From the NCBI RefSeq assembly GCF_026343115.1, contig NZ_JAPEMC010000001.1, positions 186,001-250,000 of the forward strand: a stretch of 64,000 nucleotides of DNA. Direction: 5' to 3'. The stretch is from Streptomyces sp. NBC_00102 (GTDB lineage Bacteria > Actinomycetota > Actinomycetes > Streptomycetales > Streptomycetaceae). Shown in pieces: positions 24,970 to 32,563 of this stretch (positions within the stretch are counted from its first letter, which is position 1; each line of letters opens with the position of its first letter). The position numbers and the translations under genes were made by a program. The notes under the pieces were generated by a model that worked only from the letters and a program-made list of their open reading frames with translations, had not been told where the DNA came from and did not search any database.

Positions 24970-26473
24970 CGCGTTCTCCGAAGATCATGCGCGGCGAGTG
25001 GCCGGTCACCACGAGGTCACCGGTGGTGCCGAGCGGCACCACCGTGCCTCGCTCGACGACCTGGATGGAGTACGAGCCCAGCCGCCGCCAGTACGTGCCC
25101 TCTGCACTGACGAAGTAGGAGTGGAGGCCGGGCACACGGAGGCCGGTCGGGTACACCCGCTGCTTCATCGGCTGATCCCAGGTGTGGTCGATGTCCGCCT
25201 TCCACGACGCGAAGTGCTCGGCGGAAGGCAACGGCTCCTGCTCACCGAGTGCGGCGAGCGGGGTACCGGGGAACGCCCTCGCCTGACGCACGTTCGTCCG
25301 GTGGCACAGCAGGCCGGCGTCGAAAATCCTGGCCAGACCGCGCAGGTTCGCCACGTGGGTGCCGTGGGTCTCCCCGGGAAGGCCATAGATCAGGTTCAGG
25401 CCCGGGAGGAGCATCGGCAGACCACCGGGTCCGCGAGCGGCACCCGCCGTGTTCACGTTCTCGACGGCGCGCACCAGGATTTCGGGGGTGCAGGTGAGGG
25501 TGTTGCGCTCGATGACGGCCGGGTCGAAGCTCTCGATGCCCATCGGTGCACAGTTACCTTCGGTGCAGAAGTCCGCCACCAGCTTGGCGATGCGCAAGCC
25601 GACGGGGGCAGCGACAGCCAGCGGGTCGGCATTGTCGATGTGGAGCACCTCCAGCTCGGGGCAGCGCTCACGGATGCCGCTGAGCAGGGCGCGGATCGCG
25701 TCCTCGTCCCGATGTCGGTAGGAGAAGAAGCAGGTCTGCTGGCCGAGTCGGAAGTTGCGGATGCCGGCGGCGTAGAGCTGAGCCGCCTCCTCCATGACGT
25801 CGTCGACCTCGCGAAAGGCCACGAGGGGAGACTTGGCCGGCTCGTTGCAGAAGTCGCAGAACTTACGACGGGTGCAGCCGCGGTACAGCTCCAGCTCGGC
25901 GATGGAACGCCAGGGCATTTGGTCGACGAGGCCGACGAACGAATCACGTTCGCGTCGCATCTGCTCGTAGTCGGCAGGACGCCGACTGCCGAGCAGCAGG
26001 TCACCGGACGTCACGGTGTGGGTGTGGACGGCGTCGAACAAACCGGCGTACTGCGCGGGCGAGTCCACGGCGTAGGTGGACAGCGGGCCGAGCAGGTACC
26101 GGCGGCCCCGCGCACAGGCGAGCGCGCGGGCGACCTCCTCGAACGATCCGTTCACCGCGTGGAGATGGACGGACGGAACCGCGTCTCCGGCGATGACGAG
26201 CACGATCTCGGCGTCGCGCAGGAGCTGAACAGCGTTGTCTCGGTTGACGGTGGTGGAGTAGGTGAGCCGGTCGCTCAGGGGTGGTTCGACAGTGGGCTCG
26301 CCTCCGGCCAGGCACCAGCGCACGTCGTCGATGGTCACGTAACGGACGTCGGCGTCCGGCCTGGCCCTCCGCAGTGCCGACCAAGCGTTACGAACGTAGG
26401 TCGACAAGTAGGGCGGTACGCCGAGACCGCTCGGCTCGACGGTGAAGCAGTCCAAGATCACTACAGGCTGCAT
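24953..26473 (-). CDS. Radical SAM protein with CX5CX2C cluster motif
   Basis: Predicted 506 residues from ATG 26473 with GGAGGGAGA upstream. Residues 1-165 look like a Rossmann-type domain of the kind that binds cobalamin in B12-radical SAM proteins, though I see no DxHxxG. The radical SAM barrel starts at LELYRGC. Its cluster Cys are C200, C206 and C209 (C-x5-C-x2-C, not the standard C-x3-C-x2-C). RNFRLGQQTCFFSY, LEVLHIDNADP, MGIESFDPAVIERN and LNLIYGLPGET are standard barrel segments. A PMKQRVYPTG...YFVSAEGTYWRRLGSYSI C-terminal part is probably the substrate domain. It is first in the operon. Confidence 0.85.
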   Translation of the reverse strand: MQPVVILDCFTVEPSGLGVPPYLSTYVRNAWSALRRARPDADVRYVTIDDVRWCLAGGEPTVEPPLSDRLTYSTTVNRDNAVQLLRDAEIVLVIAGDAVPSVHLHAVNGSFEEVARALACARGRRYLLGPLSTYAVDSPAQYAGLFDAVHTHTVTSGDLLLGSRRPADYEQMRRERDSFVGLVDQMPWRSIAELELYRGCTRRKFCDFCNEPAKSPLVAFREVDDVMEEAAQLYAAGIRNFRLGQQTCFFSYRHRDEDAIRALLSGIRERCPELEVLHIDNADPLAVAAPVGLRIAKLVADFCTEGNCAPMGIESFDPAVIERNTLTCTPEILVRAVENVNTAGAARGPGGLPMLLPGLNLIYGLPGETHGTHVANLRGLARIFDAGLLCHRTNVRQARAFPGTPLAALGEQEPLPSAEHFASWKADIDHTWDQPMKQRVYPTGLRVPGLHSYFVSAEGTYWRRLGSYSIQVVERGTVVPLGTTGDLVVTGHSPRMIFGERVASAS

Positions 26474-26682
26474 GGTTCTCCCTCCAGTGCCGAGGGCTCG
26501 GTGGCTCTCCAGCGGCTTCGTCGCCGGGAAGGCCCGTGGGCCCGACAGCCCCTTCAGTGTCAGTGTTGGCACGGCTCGGGAGGAGGGAGTGACGGGGTTG
26601 TTCGGTTGTACGGAGGTTGCACTTCCATGGCTCTGTGTCCGAAGAATGGGACGCAGAGTGATCCACAAGGCATCATCAGCAC
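26474..26682. promoter_or_regulatory. Divergent intergenic region between the seven-gene operon and its putative regulator
   Basis: These 209 bases lie between the radical SAM start and the XRE/TPR regulator start. They must hold both promoters. Direct GGTTGT(T/A)C-type repeats occur near 26598-26613, which could be a regulator site, but no clear -10/-35 pair is evident. Confidence 0.45.
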
Positions 26683-28071
26683 ATGAGCAGTTCGAAGAAG
26701 AGCGGCGAGGCCAACGCCGCGCTCGCGGCAGTGCTGGAGGAGGCCGGCTGCTCGCACGCCGCCTTGGCGCGCAAGGTCAACGAACTGGGTGCGCTCCAGG
26801 GTGAGGTATCCCGTTATGACAAGGCATCGGTGTCCCGATGGCTACAACAAGGGATGATCCCGCGAGGCCGCGCCCCCGAGTTCATCGCCGCAGCCCTGTC
26901 CGGGTTCTTAGGCCGCCTCGTCTCACCTGTGGACGTCGGCTTCGCCGAGCAGTCCCAGCGTCCCGTGGTCGCACGGGCCTTGACGTACCGTGAAGACGTG
27001 GGTGAAACACTTCATACGCTCGCGGAACTCGGGTCGACGGACATCTCGCGGCGCAGCCTCCTCGGCACTGTGCCGTACGTCGCGGCTGCCCTCGTCGATC
27101 CTCAACGGCATTGGATGCTGTGGCTCTTGGAGGACGAGCAGGCACCTCGTCTCGCCGTGGTCGCTGACAGCGGCCCCGTCGAGCAGGTCCAGGCGATGAT
27201 CCAGATGTTCGACGAGATGGACAACCGGTTCGGCGGTGGTGGGGTTCGAGCAAGCATCGTGCACTACCTCAGTACCGAACTCTCCCCCATGCTCCAGCAG
27301 CGCAACATGCCCTCAAACCAACGTCGGCTTCTCTACACCTCGGCCGCGAAGTTGGCGGCGATGGCCGGCTGGTGCTCGTACGACTCCGCCGACTACGGAC
27401 TCGCGGAGCGCTACATGATTCAGGCGCTGAGGCTGTGTGCCGAGGGCGGCGACCGCGTGCTCGGCGGGCAGATCCTGGCCGGCATGTCGCACCTCGCCAC
27501 AAGCCTCGGCAACCCCGCCGAAGGAGTCGCTCTTGCGAGAACAGGCATCGCGACGGCCAAGTCCGCGGGCAGCCCGCTCGGGCTGATGCGCCTGCACGCC
27601 ATGGCTGCCCGCGGATACGCCGTCCTGGGCGATTCTCAGCGGGCCACGTCGTCACTCCTGGCAGCCAGCAAGGGGCTGGAGACCAGCCGGGGGCCCGAGG
27701 AAGAATCGCCGTGGGTCCGCTTCCTGGATCACCACTATCTTGAAGCCGAGGCGGCGCTGGTCCACCGTGACCTCGGTGAAGCAGGGCAGGCCGAGCGCCT
27801 CGCCCTGGCGTCCGTCGTGGCGAACAACGATCGGCGACGTCGGCAGGCCATCAGCCGCTCGGTGCTCGCGACCGCATTCCTCCAGCAGAACAGGTTGGAC
27901 GAGGCAGTCAGAACCGCGAGTAATGCCGTCGATCTACTCGCCGGCGTCCACAGCGAGCGGTCTGTCCAGGCGCTACGCGACTTCCGCGCGCGGCTCGCCC
28001 CTCATCGAGGTGAAGCCGTCGTCCGTGACTTCGAGCGGAAAGCGAGGCCGATACTCGGCACAGCGGCCTGA
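26683..28071 (+). CDS. XRE-type HTH / TPR transcriptional regulator
   Basis: Predicted 462 residues. The first 80 residues hold an HTH of the Streptomyces XRE/BldD-like regulator type (SHAALARKVNEL, DKASVSRWLQQGMIPRG). The remainder is alpha-helical with TPR-like repeats (ALRLCAEGGDRVLGGQILAGMSHLA, GLMRLHAMAARGYAVLG, LALASVVANNDRRRRQAISRSVLA). Such regulators often respond to a small molecule or peptide through the TPR part. Divergent orientation to the nucleotide operon suggests it controls that operon. Confidence 0.85.
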   Translation: MSSSKKSGEANAALAAVLEEAGCSHAALARKVNELGALQGEVSRYDKASVSRWLQQGMIPRGRAPEFIAAALSGFLGRLVSPVDVGFAEQSQRPVVARALTYREDVGETLHTLAELGSTDISRRSLLGTVPYVAAALVDPQRHWMLWLLEDEQAPRLAVVADSGPVEQVQAMIQMFDEMDNRFGGGGVRASIVHYLSTELSPMLQQRNMPSNQRRLLYTSAAKLAAMAGWCSYDSADYGLAERYMIQALRLCAEGGDRVLGGQILAGMSHLATSLGNPAEGVALARTGIATAKSAGSPLGLMRLHAMAARGYAVLGDSQRATSSLLAASKGLETSRGPEEESPWVRFLDHHYLEAEAALVHRDLGEAGQAERLALASVVANNDRRRRQAISRSVLATAFLQQNRLDEAVRTASNAVDLLAGVHSERSVQALRDFRARLAPHRGEAVVRDFERKARPILGTAA

Positions 28072-28080
28072 CGACTCCCG

Positions 28081-28890
28081 TCAGTAACCATCCGGCGTCG
28101 GTGCGTTCTGGCCCTTGTCGACAGGCAGGTTGATCCCAGTCACTGCTCGGGACTGGTCAGAGAGCAAGAACGCGATCACATCTGCCACTTCTTCTGGCTG
28201 TACCAGCTCGCCCCCGGGAAACTCCGCGCTGAACCGCTCGAAGGCCAGCGGGTCTTCGCAGCGCATCCGGTCCCACCGCTTGCCCGGGATGAGCATCGAT
28301 CCCGGCGAGACCGCGTTCACGCGGATGCCGTCGGGAGCCAGCTCTCTGGCCAGGGACGCCACCATGTGGATCTGGGCCGCCTTCGCCGAACCGTACTGAG
28401 CCTGCGGTCCAGGCTTCCATCCGGAGACCGAGGCCACTACGACGATCGATCCGCCTCCCGCCTCTCGAAGGTGCGGACTACTTGTCGAGACCAGCCGGGC
28501 GACGTAGCCGACGTTCATCCTCCAGGTAGCCGCCCAGTCCTCGGCGGACGCCTCGGCGATCCCCCGCCCCTGCGCCCCTCCCGCACATGCGACAACACCG
28601 TCCATTCCACCCAGCGTTGAGACTGCGTCCTCCACGAACCGGTCCAGCAGCGCCGGCACGGACACGTCCAGGGCCCGGACGAACAGATCAGCCGGGGCGT
28701 CCAGCGAGCTGCGGAGCGTCTCCAAGTGCTCAGGCCTGCGGGCGCACGTGGCGACCTTCGCGCCTTCGGACAGGAGCAGGCGCACCACGTGCTCGCCCAA
28801 CCCTCTGGAGCCCCCCGTCACCACGAAACGACGACCAGCGAACCGTCCCGCCGATGCGCGCCGCTCGCGGCCATGCCATGTGTTCGTCAT
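28081..28890 (-). CDS. Short-chain dehydrogenase/reductase
   Basis: Predicted 269 residues from ATG 28890, after GGGAGTGC. Signatures: TGGSRGLGEHV (cofactor), ACAGG in place of NNAG, ASVSG with the catalytic Ser, and YGSAKAAQ with Tyr and Lys. Replacement of the usual NAG-Asn region by CAGG is mild. It converges on the regulator gene with nine bases between the stops, and could be a tailoring enzyme for the nearby cluster, but nothing proves this. Confidence 0.85.
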   Translation of the reverse strand: MTNTWHGRERRASAGRFAGRRFVVTGGSRGLGEHVVRLLLSEGAKVATCARRPEHLETLRSSLDAPADLFVRALDVSVPALLDRFVEDAVSTLGGMDGVVACAGGAQGRGIAEASAEDWAATWRMNVGYVARLVSTSSPHLREAGGGSIVVVASVSGWKPGPQAQYGSAKAAQIHMVASLARELAPDGIRVNAVSPGSMLIPGKRWDRMRCEDPLAFERFSAEFPGGELVQPEEVADVIAFLLSDQSRAVTGINLPVDKGQNAPTPDGY

Positions 28891-29169
28891 ACCTGCACTC
28901 CCTATACAACCGTGCCAACCTGCGTGGTCGAAGACATCCTGCATGCACCCTTCTGACCAGGGCATCGCAGCGGTTCCCTTATGGACGTACCCAGCTCTGA
29001 CACGGACGGGACGGCGGCACTCAACCGACGTCGACCCAAAGGGCCCGGGACCGAAACGACTCCGGAACGGCAGCTCAGCAGCTCAGCCGTCGAACCGGGG
29101 TCAGGCGATTCCCCACACGAAGCGAGAGCCAGCGGCACCCCGCGCTCCTCTCCTGACTCGGGAGGCACC

Positions 29170-29724
29170 ATGTCCGAGGCACTACCCCCGCGAGACACCC
29201 TCAAGCTGGCCGACACACCCAACGCCGTTGGGCTGGCGCGGCTCCACACGACCAACGTCCTCTCCCGCTGGGGAGTGCCGGCCGAGATCGTCGAGACGGT
29301 AAAGCTCATCGTTTCGGAGCTGACCACGAACGCGGTACGGCACCCGAAGGAGGCGGGCGACGAGGTATCCATCTACTCCTCGGAGTTCGACGTGCAGACC
29401 TTCGAGTTGGCGTTGGAGATCGATCGTGACGCCGTTCGGGTGTCTGTGTGGGACCACGACGCGAGGCCGCCCGTGTTGACGGAGCCCGGGGTGGAGGCGA
29501 CGAGCGGGCGAGGAATCCTCATCGTTGCCGCGGTGAGCAACCGCTGGGGCCACCACCTTGCCCGGGGCCTCCCGGGCAAGGTGGTGTGGGCCGAGGTCAG
29601 TTTGTCCTCTGCGCGTGAGAGCCGGGAACAGTCGATGGGTAGTCCGCCCGCGACCGAGCGCGGACGCCTCCGTGCCGACCCGAAGCTGCTCGGTCGCGTT
29701 CTCGTTGGCGTCAGGGAGCTCTGA
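29170..29724 (+). CDS. RsbW-like ATP-binding (anti-sigma factor type) protein
   Basis: Predicted 184 residues from ATG 29170 with GGAGGC upstream; the frame is open from 28981 but the earlier part is low in family resemblance. The HATPase_c boxes are present: N-box ELTTNAVRHP, G1 WDHDARPP and G2 SGRGILIVAAVSNRWG. Streptomyces has many such stand-alone histidine-kinase-like ATPases. Some bind anti-sigma-factor antagonists; most are uncharacterised. The 3' part of the gene contains a 16-bp perfect hairpin (29551-29586). Confidence 0.85.
   Translation: MSEALPPRDTLKLADTPNAVGLARLHTTNVLSRWGVPAEIVETVKLIVSELTTNAVRHPKEAGDEVSIYSSEFDVQTFELALEIDRDAVRVSVWDHDARPPVLTEPGVEATSGRGILIVAAVSNRWGHHLARGLPGKVVWAEVSLSSARESREQSMGSPPATERGRLRADPKLLGRVLVGVREL
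29551..29586. repeat. 16-bp perfect hairpin inside the RsbW-like gene
   Basis: CACCACCTTGCCCGGG (29551-29566) pairs with CCCGGGCAAGGTGGTG (29571-29586) around a four-base loop. It encodes HHLARGLPGKVV in frame, so the structure is compatible with coding but is unusually perfect. Confidence 0.7.
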
Positions 29725-29727
29725 CCC

Positions 29728-29946
29728 GTGGAAGCGGATCGCGGAGCCAAGTCAGTTTTCTCGGAGAGGGAGTTGTCTTTCTGGGAACTTCGCCTCTTCG
29801 ATGGGGTGCGGATGGTGAGCACGGAGGAGCGAGCGGCGATGGCCGGAACTCCCCGTTCCCTGTCGGTTGCGGAAGCGTCGGTAGACGAGCCTCACTGGTA
29901 CGGCCAGCGTCTGAGTGGTACGGCCGACACTCACCGCGACGCATAG
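29728..29946 (+). CDS. Small hypothetical protein (uncertain)
   Basis: A GTG start three bases after the RsbW-like stop opens a 72-residue frame (SERELSFWELRLFDGVRMVST in the middle). No family recognised. The close spacing suggests coupling, but base composition gives little support and the product may not exist. Confidence 0.3.
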   Translation: MEADRGAKSVFSERELSFWELRLFDGVRMVSTEERAAMAGTPRSLSVAEASVDEPHWYGQRLSGTADTHRDA

Positions 29947-29985
29947 TCGTGCGCCGTCCCTCACCCTTGCTTGTCGCCGACGGGC

Positions 29986-30020
29986 GCCCTCCGGGAACCA
30001 TTCTGCGTCTGCCGGAGGGC
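29986..30020. terminator. Hairpin before the DUF5999 gene
   Basis: GCCCTCCGG at 29986-29994 pairs with CCGGAGGGC at 30012-30020 (9 bp, 17-base loop). It probably ends the transcript of the RsbW-like gene. The remaining 30021-30186 holds no gene. Confidence 0.45.
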
Positions 30021-30186
30021 ACAGAACCCCGGTCGCCGGGAGGATCGCCTGCGGCTCAACACCGCTCCGATCTCCTCCTCCGGCGCCATCGACTCCACCC
30101 TCACGGAGCGCGAGTCAGCGGGGAATCCCCTCCAGCTTCCCTTCCGCCACACCGCTTCCCGACCATCCTTATCCCCGGGGATTCCC

Positions 30187-30381
30187 ATGTGTCCGCATCA
30201 ACCGCCCTGTCCTGTTGCCGAGTCTCCCGCCCATGAGGCGGCCCGCCTGGTCGTCTATCGACCCGAGCAGGGGTGGGGCCTGCGGTGCAACGGTGCCTTG
30301 TGTTTCGAGGACACCGGCGAGCTGCTGCCAAACGGGCAGATCATCGCTCCGCATCGCCCCACCCCCAAGGCGGCGACATGA
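30187..30381 (+). CDS. DUF5999 family protein
   Basis: Predicted 64 residues from ATG 30187. The MCPHQPPCP start, EQGWGLRCNGALCFEDTGELLP and GQIIAPHRP end are characteristic of this short Streptomyces family of unknown function. The N-terminal Cys-His-Cys cluster could bind a metal. Its stop overlaps the next start (ATGA), so it is translationally coupled to a GntR-type gene, an arrangement frequent in Streptomyces accessory regions. Confidence 0.88.
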   Translation: MCPHQPPCPVAESPAHEAARLVVYRPEQGWGLRCNGALCFEDTGELLPNGQIIAPHRPTPKAAT

Positions 30382-31007
30382 GTGCGCGCGCCGACGAGCC
30401 CGCGACCAGCACCAGGCTCCTCGACCGACCGACGGAGATCGCCGACTGGGTGATCACGCTGATCCGGGCCGGCGTGTACCCGCCCATGTCCCAGCTGCCC
30501 GCGCGGGCGAAGCTGGCCGTTGCCCTGGTGTCCGACCAGAATGCCGTCGCCAGGGCCGTCCGCTTGCTGCGCGAGAGCGAGTTCATCCTCGTGGAACGCG
30601 GGGCGCGCCCGGTCGTGCTCGCCACCTTGCCCGTGACCGTGACGGCCCCTCCCGAGCTGAGCGGTCTGCTCGGGCGGTTGGAGCCGCTGGCTCTGCCACG
30701 CACGGACCTCAGCGGGACCGGCATCAAGGAAATGTGCCGCAGAAGCCGGGCACGGTGGGCGACACGGAGCTTCTCCTTCCCCCGGGAGCGCAGCGAGATC
30801 TTCGGGGCCCTGGCCACGGCCGCGCATCACCTCATCCCGATTGTCGCGGAACAGCATGCGCACCACCCCGATGTACTCGCACTTCTGCGCACGGCAGCGG
30901 TCACCGCCCTGGCGGAGGACCCGACGACGGTCGCGGCGCAGGTATGGCGCTCGGCCTGCCTCGGGGCCGCTGTCCGCGAGTTGCTGCCCCTGGCGGGTGT
31001 CGCGTGA
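30378..31007 (+). CDS. GntR-type winged-helix protein
   Basis: Predicted 209 residues from ATG 30378. The N-terminal 75 residues form a GntR-like wHTH (IADWVITLIRAGVYPPMSQLP, ALVSDQNAVARAVRLLRESEFI). The remaining 130 residues are helical and lack a recognisable UbiC or FadR effector domain. It is coupled on both sides: ATGA with the DUF5999 gene and a one-base overlap with the following gene. It may regulate this four-gene unit. Confidence 0.75.
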   Translation: MSARADEPATSTRLLDRPTEIADWVITLIRAGVYPPMSQLPARAKLAVALVSDQNAVARAVRLLRESEFILVERGARPVVLATLPVTVTAPPELSGLLGRLEPLALPRTDLSGTGIKEMCRRSRARWATRSFSFPRERSEIFGALATAAHHLIPIVAEQHAHHPDVLALLRTAAVTALAEDPTTVAAQVWRSACLGAAVRELLPLAGVA

Positions 31008-31438
31008 TGCCCGCCTGGCCCGTGCCCCAGCGCCTCGCACCGCGGCCGCCCGCCGCTCGCGCCGCCCAGCTCGCCGCGGACGGCATCCGGACGGTCGTCG
31101 ACCGGGTGCTCGCCTGGGACCTCTCGGGCCCGGCCGCCGACCGGCCGGACACCGACATCGCCGCGGACTTGCTCGACCAGCTCACGGCCCACGCGCGGAA
31201 CCTCGCCGCACGCCTCGAACTCGACTACCGGACGCTGTCGCCGGCCTCGCAGTCCAGGCCCACCGCCACGGCCGTACTGGGCGAAGCATCCCGCCGGCTC
31301 GACCAGCGACCCCCTGTTCACACCACGCGGGGCGTGGCCAGACGAGCGCAGAACATCGCTCGCCTCGTCCGCGCCTTGGCACGCGCCGCCGACGCCGTCC
31401 GCTCGGAGACGGCCGCACCTCAGAAGGGCACCCGATGA
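31007..31438 (+). CDS. DUF6415-like helical hypothetical protein
   Basis: Predicted 143 residues from ATG 31007, which shares its A with the preceding TGA. It is rich in Ala and Arg and helical (ADLLDQLTAHARNLAARLELDYRTL, ARRAQNIARLVRALARAADAV). The pattern matches a small Streptomyces family found after GntR and DUF5999 genes in accessory regions; the family number is from memory and the function is unknown. Confidence 0.65.
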   Translation: MPAWPVPQRLAPRPPAARAAQLAADGIRTVVDRVLAWDLSGPAADRPDTDIAADLLDQLTAHARNLAARLELDYRTLSPASQSRPTATAVLGEASRRLDQRPPVHTTRGVARRAQNIARLVRALARAADAVRSETAAPQKGTR

Positions 31439-31563
31439 AGTCGAGCAGGAACGGAGCCTGGCGGACCGCCGAGACCCAGGACGACGAGCGCCACCAGCGG
31501 TTCCACCAGATCCGCGCGAGCGCCGCAAGTGCCACCCACGCGCTGGCGACCGCCGGCGCCTGA
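31435..31563 (+). CDS. Small hypothetical protein (42 residues)
   Basis: ATG 31435 overlaps the previous stop (ATGA) and opens a 42-residue frame with DDERHQRFHQIRASAASATHAL. The coupling is the main support. It continues the DUF5999-GntR-DUF6415 unit. No function can be suggested. Confidence 0.55.
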   Translation: MKSSRNGAWRTAETQDDERHQRFHQIRASAASATHALATAGA

Positions 31564-31802
31564 CCAAATCCGCGCACCTCCGCACCGCGCGGAACAGACC
31601 CGGGCCTCCTGCCGGTGACGGACTGCAGGAAACGTGACCGGCACTCCCTCCCCACGCAGGCAACGAGGCGACGCCTGCCCGCGTCCCGGCCGTACCCCTC
31701 AGGCGCTGCTCGGCCGGCCCGTTCAACATCCCGCTCACCGCGCCCGTTCCGGCCGGTGAGCAGGCAGACCGATCCTCATATCTCGTCAGGCAGGAAGATT
31801 CG

Positions 31803-32558
31803 ATGACGTTGCATCCCACGGCCCGCACCACCTTCGACGGCAAAGCTGAGAGGGAGGCTGTGGCCGACGCGGCCGGAGAGCTGGTCGCGGCGCTCCGGTT
31901 CGGCGGCACCTACACCGAGGTGACCCAGGGCATTCCGCCCGGCGGCTGCCAGGTTCGGCTGATGCCCTCGGACGCCCACCCCTGGACCCTGGGCGACGTG
32001 CAGGGAGCCCTCCAGGGCCAGGGGATCATCGCCAACAAGGTGGAGCTCGTGGAGACGGCGTGGCTCGACCCGGGCCCGATGCTCTTGATCGAGCTGCCGA
32101 CGGCCGAGGACATGCGGGCCCTCGGCCGGCTGGTCGAAACCGGCCTCACCCCGCTCCAGAACGCAGCCCTCCAGCTCCACCGAGCCCTGGACCGAGCCGA
32201 GATCACCCGAGACGTGACGGTCCGCACCCGTGTGATCGAACTCGCCCCGCTCACCCTGCACGATTCTCTGCGCCTCTACCGGCGGCTCGGCGGCGACGCT
32301 CTGGCGTTGACGGACCTCGATCTTGACGACAGGGGCGACCTGGGCGACCACCAGCGCTTCGCCGACATGCTCCAGGAACTCCTGTGCACGACGACCGGGC
32401 GACAGCTGCTCGCGACGCTGGATCCGGTCTGCCGTCGCTGTCGGCGGAACAGCCGGAACGAGGTGGTCGTGGACCTGCTGGACGTCGATGACGCACTCAC
32501 GCTCGCAGCAGCTCTGGGCGTCGTCTCCGCCGCACCGCCCGCTCCCTCGGAGGCCTGA
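31803..32558 (+). CDS. Hypothetical protein
   Basis: Predicted 251 residues from ATG 31803. The first half contains TYTEVTQGIPPGGCQVRLMPSDAHPWTL; the C-terminal half has CRRCRRNSRNEVVVDLLDVDDALTLAAAL. Two Cys in PVCRRC could form half of a zinc site. No family recognised. It lies six bases before the methyltransferase gene and is probably co-transcribed. The 240 bases upstream (31564-31802) hold nothing else that I recognise. Confidence 0.6.
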   Translation: MTLHPTARTTFDGKAEREAVADAAGELVAALRFGGTYTEVTQGIPPGGCQVRLMPSDAHPWTLGDVQGALQGQGIIANKVELVETAWLDPGPMLLIELPTAEDMRALGRLVETGLTPLQNAALQLHRALDRAEITRDVTVRTRVIELAPLTLHDSLRLYRRLGGDALALTDLDLDDRGDLGDHQRFADMLQELLCTTTGRQLLATLDPVCRRCRRNSRNEVVVDLLDVDDALTLAAALGVVSAAPPAPSEA

Positions 32559-32563
32559 CCACC

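Noticed and set aside
24827..26686. 619-codon open frame on the plus strand
   Set aside because: Opposite to the radical SAM gene, which has clear family motifs; no motif in this frame.
26442..26804. 120-codon plus-strand frame across the divergent promoter region
   Set aside because: Overlaps two well-supported starts and reads through the ribosome-binding regions of both.
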